In this document: in pieces, positions 9,138 through 12,062 of the stretch
How positions within the stretch are numbered: the first letter of the stretch is position 1
How the letters are laid out: every line of letters starts with the position of its first letter
Source: Chloroflexota bacterium
GTDB taxonomy: Bacteria > Chloroflexota > Dehalococcoidia > SHYB01 > JACPQI01
Reading direction: 5' to 3'
DNA length: 12,062 nucleotides
Assembly: GCA_016190545.1 (NCBI GenBank)
Contig: JACPQI010000066.1
Location: 1 to 12,062 of the forward strand
Program-made: the position numbers and the translations under genes
The notes under the pieces: model-generated
What the model was told of the DNA's origin: nothing
What the model saw: only the letters and a program-made list of their open reading frames with translations
Database searches by the model: none

Positions 9138-12062
9138 AGCCCCGCCTCCTGGCCAGTCTGCACGTCCGCTTGATTCTTCTGGTGTTCCTTGCCTTGCTGC
9201 CGGCGTTGGGACTGCTGCTCTACCAGGTCCGGGAGCAGCGGAATGACGCCAGGGAGGCGGCGCAAACGGAGGCCCTGCGGCTCGCTCAGCTTGTCGCCAT
9301 TACGCAGCAAGAGGAGGTGCACGGCTCAAGTCAGCTTCTTCGCATTCTCGCTCAGCACCCCGCCATCAGCGGTGAACGGCGTTCTGAGTGTGACCGGGTG
9401 CTCGCGGATATCCTGCCGCAGAATACCGTCTACTCGAATTTTGCGGTTGCTGATGTGAATGGCGACGCCACGTGCAGCGCGCTTCCGCTGTCTGGCCCTG
9501 TCACCGTTGCGGACAGGACCTATTTTCAGGGGGCGCTGAGCACCAGGGATTTCTTTGTCGGCGAGTTCCAAATCGGCCGGGTGACCGGGATGGCGACGAT
9601 GAGCACGGCCTATCCGCTGATTGACAGCTCTGGGCAAGCGCAAGGCATCGTCTTTGCGGTCTTCGACTTGTCGCGATTGGGCGCGTTGGCCGCCCAGGTG
9701 GAGATCCCAGCCGGTTCCACGCTGACCATTATTGACCGCAGCGGGACGGTGCTGGTGCGCCAACCAGACCCGGAGGGCCTGGTTGGTAAAGCTTTTCCTG
9801 AGGCCGCAGTGACACGAGCGCTGTTCAATGGAACGGGGCGTCAGACCTATGAGGGACCTGGCCTAGATGGGCGCGACCGGCTCTACGCCTGGTCGCCGCT
9901 TGTCTCTGGGGGAGGCGCCAGCGGCGTTGTCCTTGTAGGCATCCCTACACGTGTAGCGTTCGCGGGCGTGAACGGCGTCATATACCGCAGCATTATCGCT
10001 CTTGCCATTGCGCTGGTGACGATCGTGGTGATTTCCAGGCTCTTCGGCAACCTCTTTATTATGCGCCCTGCAAGGGCGCTGGTTGGCACTGCGAAGCGTC
10101 TGGCGGCAGGGGACCTTCAGGCCAGGAGCGGCATCTCGCACCGGGAGGGGGAGTTCGGCGAGATGGCCCGGGCCTTTGATGAGATGGCGGGGTCTCTCCA
10201 GAAGCGGTCGGAGGCGTTGAGGGAGAGCGAGGAGAAATACCGCACCCTGGCTGAGGCTGCGCACGACATCATCTTTCTTATCAACAAAGAGATGCGAGTG
10301 GAGTACGTGAACGATTTTGGGGCGAAGATGCGCGGGCTGCCACGAGGAGAGATCGTCGGGAAGCACTTGCGTGAAGTATTCCCGGAGGAGGGAGTCCCAT
10401 CTGCACTGATGAGCAGCGTGCAGGAGGTCATCCAGACCGAGAGGTCGTTGTATCGCGAGCGCGCGATGACGTTCCACGGTCACGCAGCGTGGCTGGGCAC
10501 CTGGCTGTCCCCGATTCGCGATGCCAGCGGTCAGGTCAGGGCTGTTCTTGGCATTTCCCGGGACATCACCGAGCGCAAGCGGGCGGAAGCGGCCCTACGC
10601 CTGCGGACGGAAGAGATTGAGGTGCTCTTCACCATTGCCGGCCTTCTCGCGCAGCCCAAGAGCTTTGAGGAGAAGGCGAGAGAGGGCATGGAAGAGCTGC
10701 TGCGCGTCACCAAAGCGGACCGGGTGGCTCTGCGCATCAACGATGAGAAAGCCCGAGGGTTGCGGCTCGTCGCCGAGGTGGACGCCCCTGGGTTCGCCCG
10801 CAGAGAGGCAGTAACGGTCGTTCCCTATGATCACCCTGGGATTGCGGGCGCGGCGTTCCAAAGCGCGCAGCAGTATGTGGCGAACGATTACGCGGCAACA
10901 CCGTATGCCTTTGCGCCGGGAGTGGAGGAGGGGGTCAAGTCGGGCCTGGCGTTACCCATCAAGTCCGGCGACCAGGTCCGAGCCATTCTTGCGTTGTTCT
11001 CCAGAGAACGGGAACACTTCACGCCGGAGCGGGTGGCCCTTCTCTCCGCCGTTGCTGACGAGCTTGGCGTGTTGCTGGAGAACGCGCGGCTGTACCAGGA
11101 GGTCCGGGTGGCCTTGGAATCCGGGCGACGGCGGCTGGAAGCCTTCGAAAAGGTGGCCGCGAGACTTGCTCTTGAAGAGGCGCCTGAGCGGTCAGTGCAG
11201 CAGCTTGTGGACACGGCGCGGGAGCTTCTGGAGGCCCGCTACGCCGCTTTCGCGGTCTGGGAAGACGGCGGGGGCATGCGGTACTGGTTTGTCTCCGGCC
11301 TCTCCCCCGAGGAGCAGCAGGCGGTAGGGATGCCCCCCGCAGGGAAAGGCGTTCTGGGCCTGGTGCGGGAGTCGGGCGCTGCCCTCAGGCTGGCTGATCT
11401 CCGTACCCATCCAGCGGCGGTGGGCGTTCCGCCTCGCCATCCGTCCACGGAAAGCTTTTTAGGTGTGCCCGTTTTCTTCAAGCGCCGTTCGGTAGGAGCT
11501 TTTTACCTGACGAACAAAGCGAACGGCGCTGAGTTCACCCAAGAAGATGAGCGGCTTTTGCATTTGTTCGCGGTGGTGGCGGGGGTTGTGTTGGAAAACC
11601 GCACCCTGTATAGCCAGGTGTCCAGGGAGCGCAGTACCCTTGCCGCCATCCAGGCGAGTATGACGGACGGGCTTGTTGTCCTGGACCAAAGAGGGCGCAT
11701 CGCCTTCCACAACCCTATGGCGGAGCAGATAAGTGGAATGCTATCGAAGGATGCTGAAGGCAAACGTTCAGAGGAGTTATTTCAACTTGCAGGCATGGAG
11801 TTCGAGCCGACGGAGGGCTTCAAGACGTTGCTCGACCTGATAAACAACCCGCCGGAGTCAGCGCAAACAGTGGAGGTAACCGTGGCGCGACCTCAGCGCC
11901 GGGAGTTTTCCGTCACGGTATTCCCCATCCCCCTTGAGTCCGGTGAGCGCTTGCTTGGTCTGGTGATTCATGAGGAGACAGAGGCGAATGACCTGGACCG
12001 GCGCAAAGAAGCCTTTGTTTCAATCGCATCTCACGAGATCCGCACGCCGCTGAGTTCCATTA
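9134..12062 (+). CDS. multi-sensor histidine kinase, 3' end outside window
   Basis: The frame is open for 976 codons with no stop before the edge. Architecture: TM1 (about 10-30); extracytoplasmic dCache-type sensor (about 31-280, with VADRTYFQGAL and a typical DLSRLG ... PAGSTLTIIDRSG half); TM2 (about 282-301); HAMP (about 302-358, MRPARALVG and ARAFDEMAGSL); PAS 1 (about 362-484, ending DITERKRAE); GAF 1 (about 496-652); GAF 2 (about 670-823, with HPSTESFLGVPV, H769); PAS 2 (about 832-945); HisKA H-box SHEIRTPL with phospho-acceptor H967. The sequence ends nine residues later, so the HATPase domain and any receiver lie outside. The ATG at 9134 is the only start: an in-frame TAG lies at 9116-9118, and AGGAAGGGG (9117-9125) sits 8 nt upstream. 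The signal is unknown, and no partner regulator is visible. Confidence 0.93.
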   Translation, partial: MKPRLLASLHVRLILLVFLALLPALGLLLYQVREQRNDAREAAQTEALRLAQLVAITQQEEVHGSSQLLRILAQHPAISGERRSECDRVLADILPQNTVYSNFAVADVNGDATCSALPLSGPVTVADRTYFQGALSTRDFFVGEFQIGRVTGMATMSTAYPLIDSSGQAQGIVFAVFDLSRLGALAAQVEIPAGSTLTIIDRSGTVLVRQPDPEGLVGKAFPEAAVTRALFNGTGRQTYEGPGLDGRDRLYAWSPLVSGGGASGVVLVGIPTRVAFAGVNGVIYRSIIALAIALVTIVVISRLFGNLFIMRPARALVGTAKRLAAGDLQARSGISHREGEFGEMARAFDEMAGSLQKRSEALRESEEKYRTLAEAAHDIIFLINKEMRVEYVNDFGAKMRGLPRGEIVGKHLREVFPEEGVPSALMSSVQEVIQTERSLYRERAMTFHGHAAWLGTWLSPIRDASGQVRAVLGISRDITERKRAEAALRLRTEEIEVLFTIAGLLAQPKSFEEKAREGMEELLRVTKADRVALRINDEKARGLRLVAEVDAPGFARREAVTVVPYDHPGIAGAAFQSAQQYVANDYAATPYAFAPGVEEGVKSGLALPIKSGDQVRAILALFSREREHFTPERVALLSAVADELGVLLENARLYQEVRVALESGRRRLEAFEKVAARLALEEAPERSVQQLVDTARELLEARYAAFAVWEDGGGMRYWFVSGLSPEEQQAVGMPPAGKGVLGLVRESGAALRLADLRTHPAAVGVPPRHPSTESFLGVPVFFKRRSVGAFYLTNKANGAEFTQEDERLLHLFAVVAGVVLENRTLYSQVSRERSTLAAIQASMTDGLVVLDQRGRIAFHNPMAEQISGMLSKDAEGKRSEELFQLAGMEFEPTEGFKTLLDLINNPPESAQTVEVTVARPQRREFSVTVFPIPLESGERLLGLVIHEETEANDLDRRKEAFVSIASHEIRTPLSSI

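Noticed and set aside
8514..9322. Short ORFs on both strands in the gap and at the start of the kinase gene
   Set aside because: Low-complexity or arginine-rich translations, no start signals, and no recognisable protein; those beyond 9134 are shadows of the kinase.

Overview
This window comes from a GC-rich bacterial chromosome. No rRNA or tRNA is present to fix the taxonomy. The gene content and the intergenic palindromic repeats resemble Chloroflexota (for example Dehalococcoidia/SAR202-like metagenomic genomes), but that is an impression, not a demonstrated assignment. Gene density is high from 1 to 7937. A gene-poor stretch of about 1.2 kb (7938-9133) follows, then one very large gene that runs off the right edge.

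Left part (1-4733): housekeeping genes. A small integral membrane protein of the COG2426 / 'small multi-drug export' family (minus strand) is divergent from recF (plus strand). Both appear to start with little or no leader. recF converges on a minus-strand pair, pyrE followed by a TfoX N-terminal-domain protein, whose ends overlap. Divergent from pyrE is a plus-strand pair, a Nudix-fold protein overlapping thiI (tRNA 4-thiouridine synthase). Two of these enzymes look odd at the active site. The Nudix box has lost its REuxEE glutamates, and the mobile catalytic loop of PyrE lacks the usual lysine pattern.

Middle (4734-7937): a compact copper-resistance operon. It has a sigma70-like promoter, a GC-rich near-perfect inverted repeat at the expected transcription start (candidate CsoR operator), csoR with a complete Cu(I) ligand set, copA (P1B-type Cu+ ATPase with an intact first and a degenerate second metal-binding domain), and a 69-residue two-helix membrane protein translationally coupled to copA. 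The expected logic is that Cu(I) releases CsoR, CopA exports copper, and the small protein may assist.

Right part (7938-12062): the non-coding stretch holds a run of five consecutive hairpins, a 121-bp imperfect inverted repeat of the 'GTCATnGCGAGCGA' type, and a structured upstream region with a promoter candidate, short direct repeats, alternative stems and a G10 tract. It leads into a multi-sensor histidine kinase (TM-dCache-TM-HAMP-PAS-GAF-GAF-PAS-HisKA). The gene is open for 976 codons and is cut by the window edge just after the phospho-acceptor histidine. I see no CRISPR array, transposase, phage gene or clearly new defence-type system. The most distinctive signals are the degenerate enzymes, the CopA-coupled small protein and the region upstream of the kinase.
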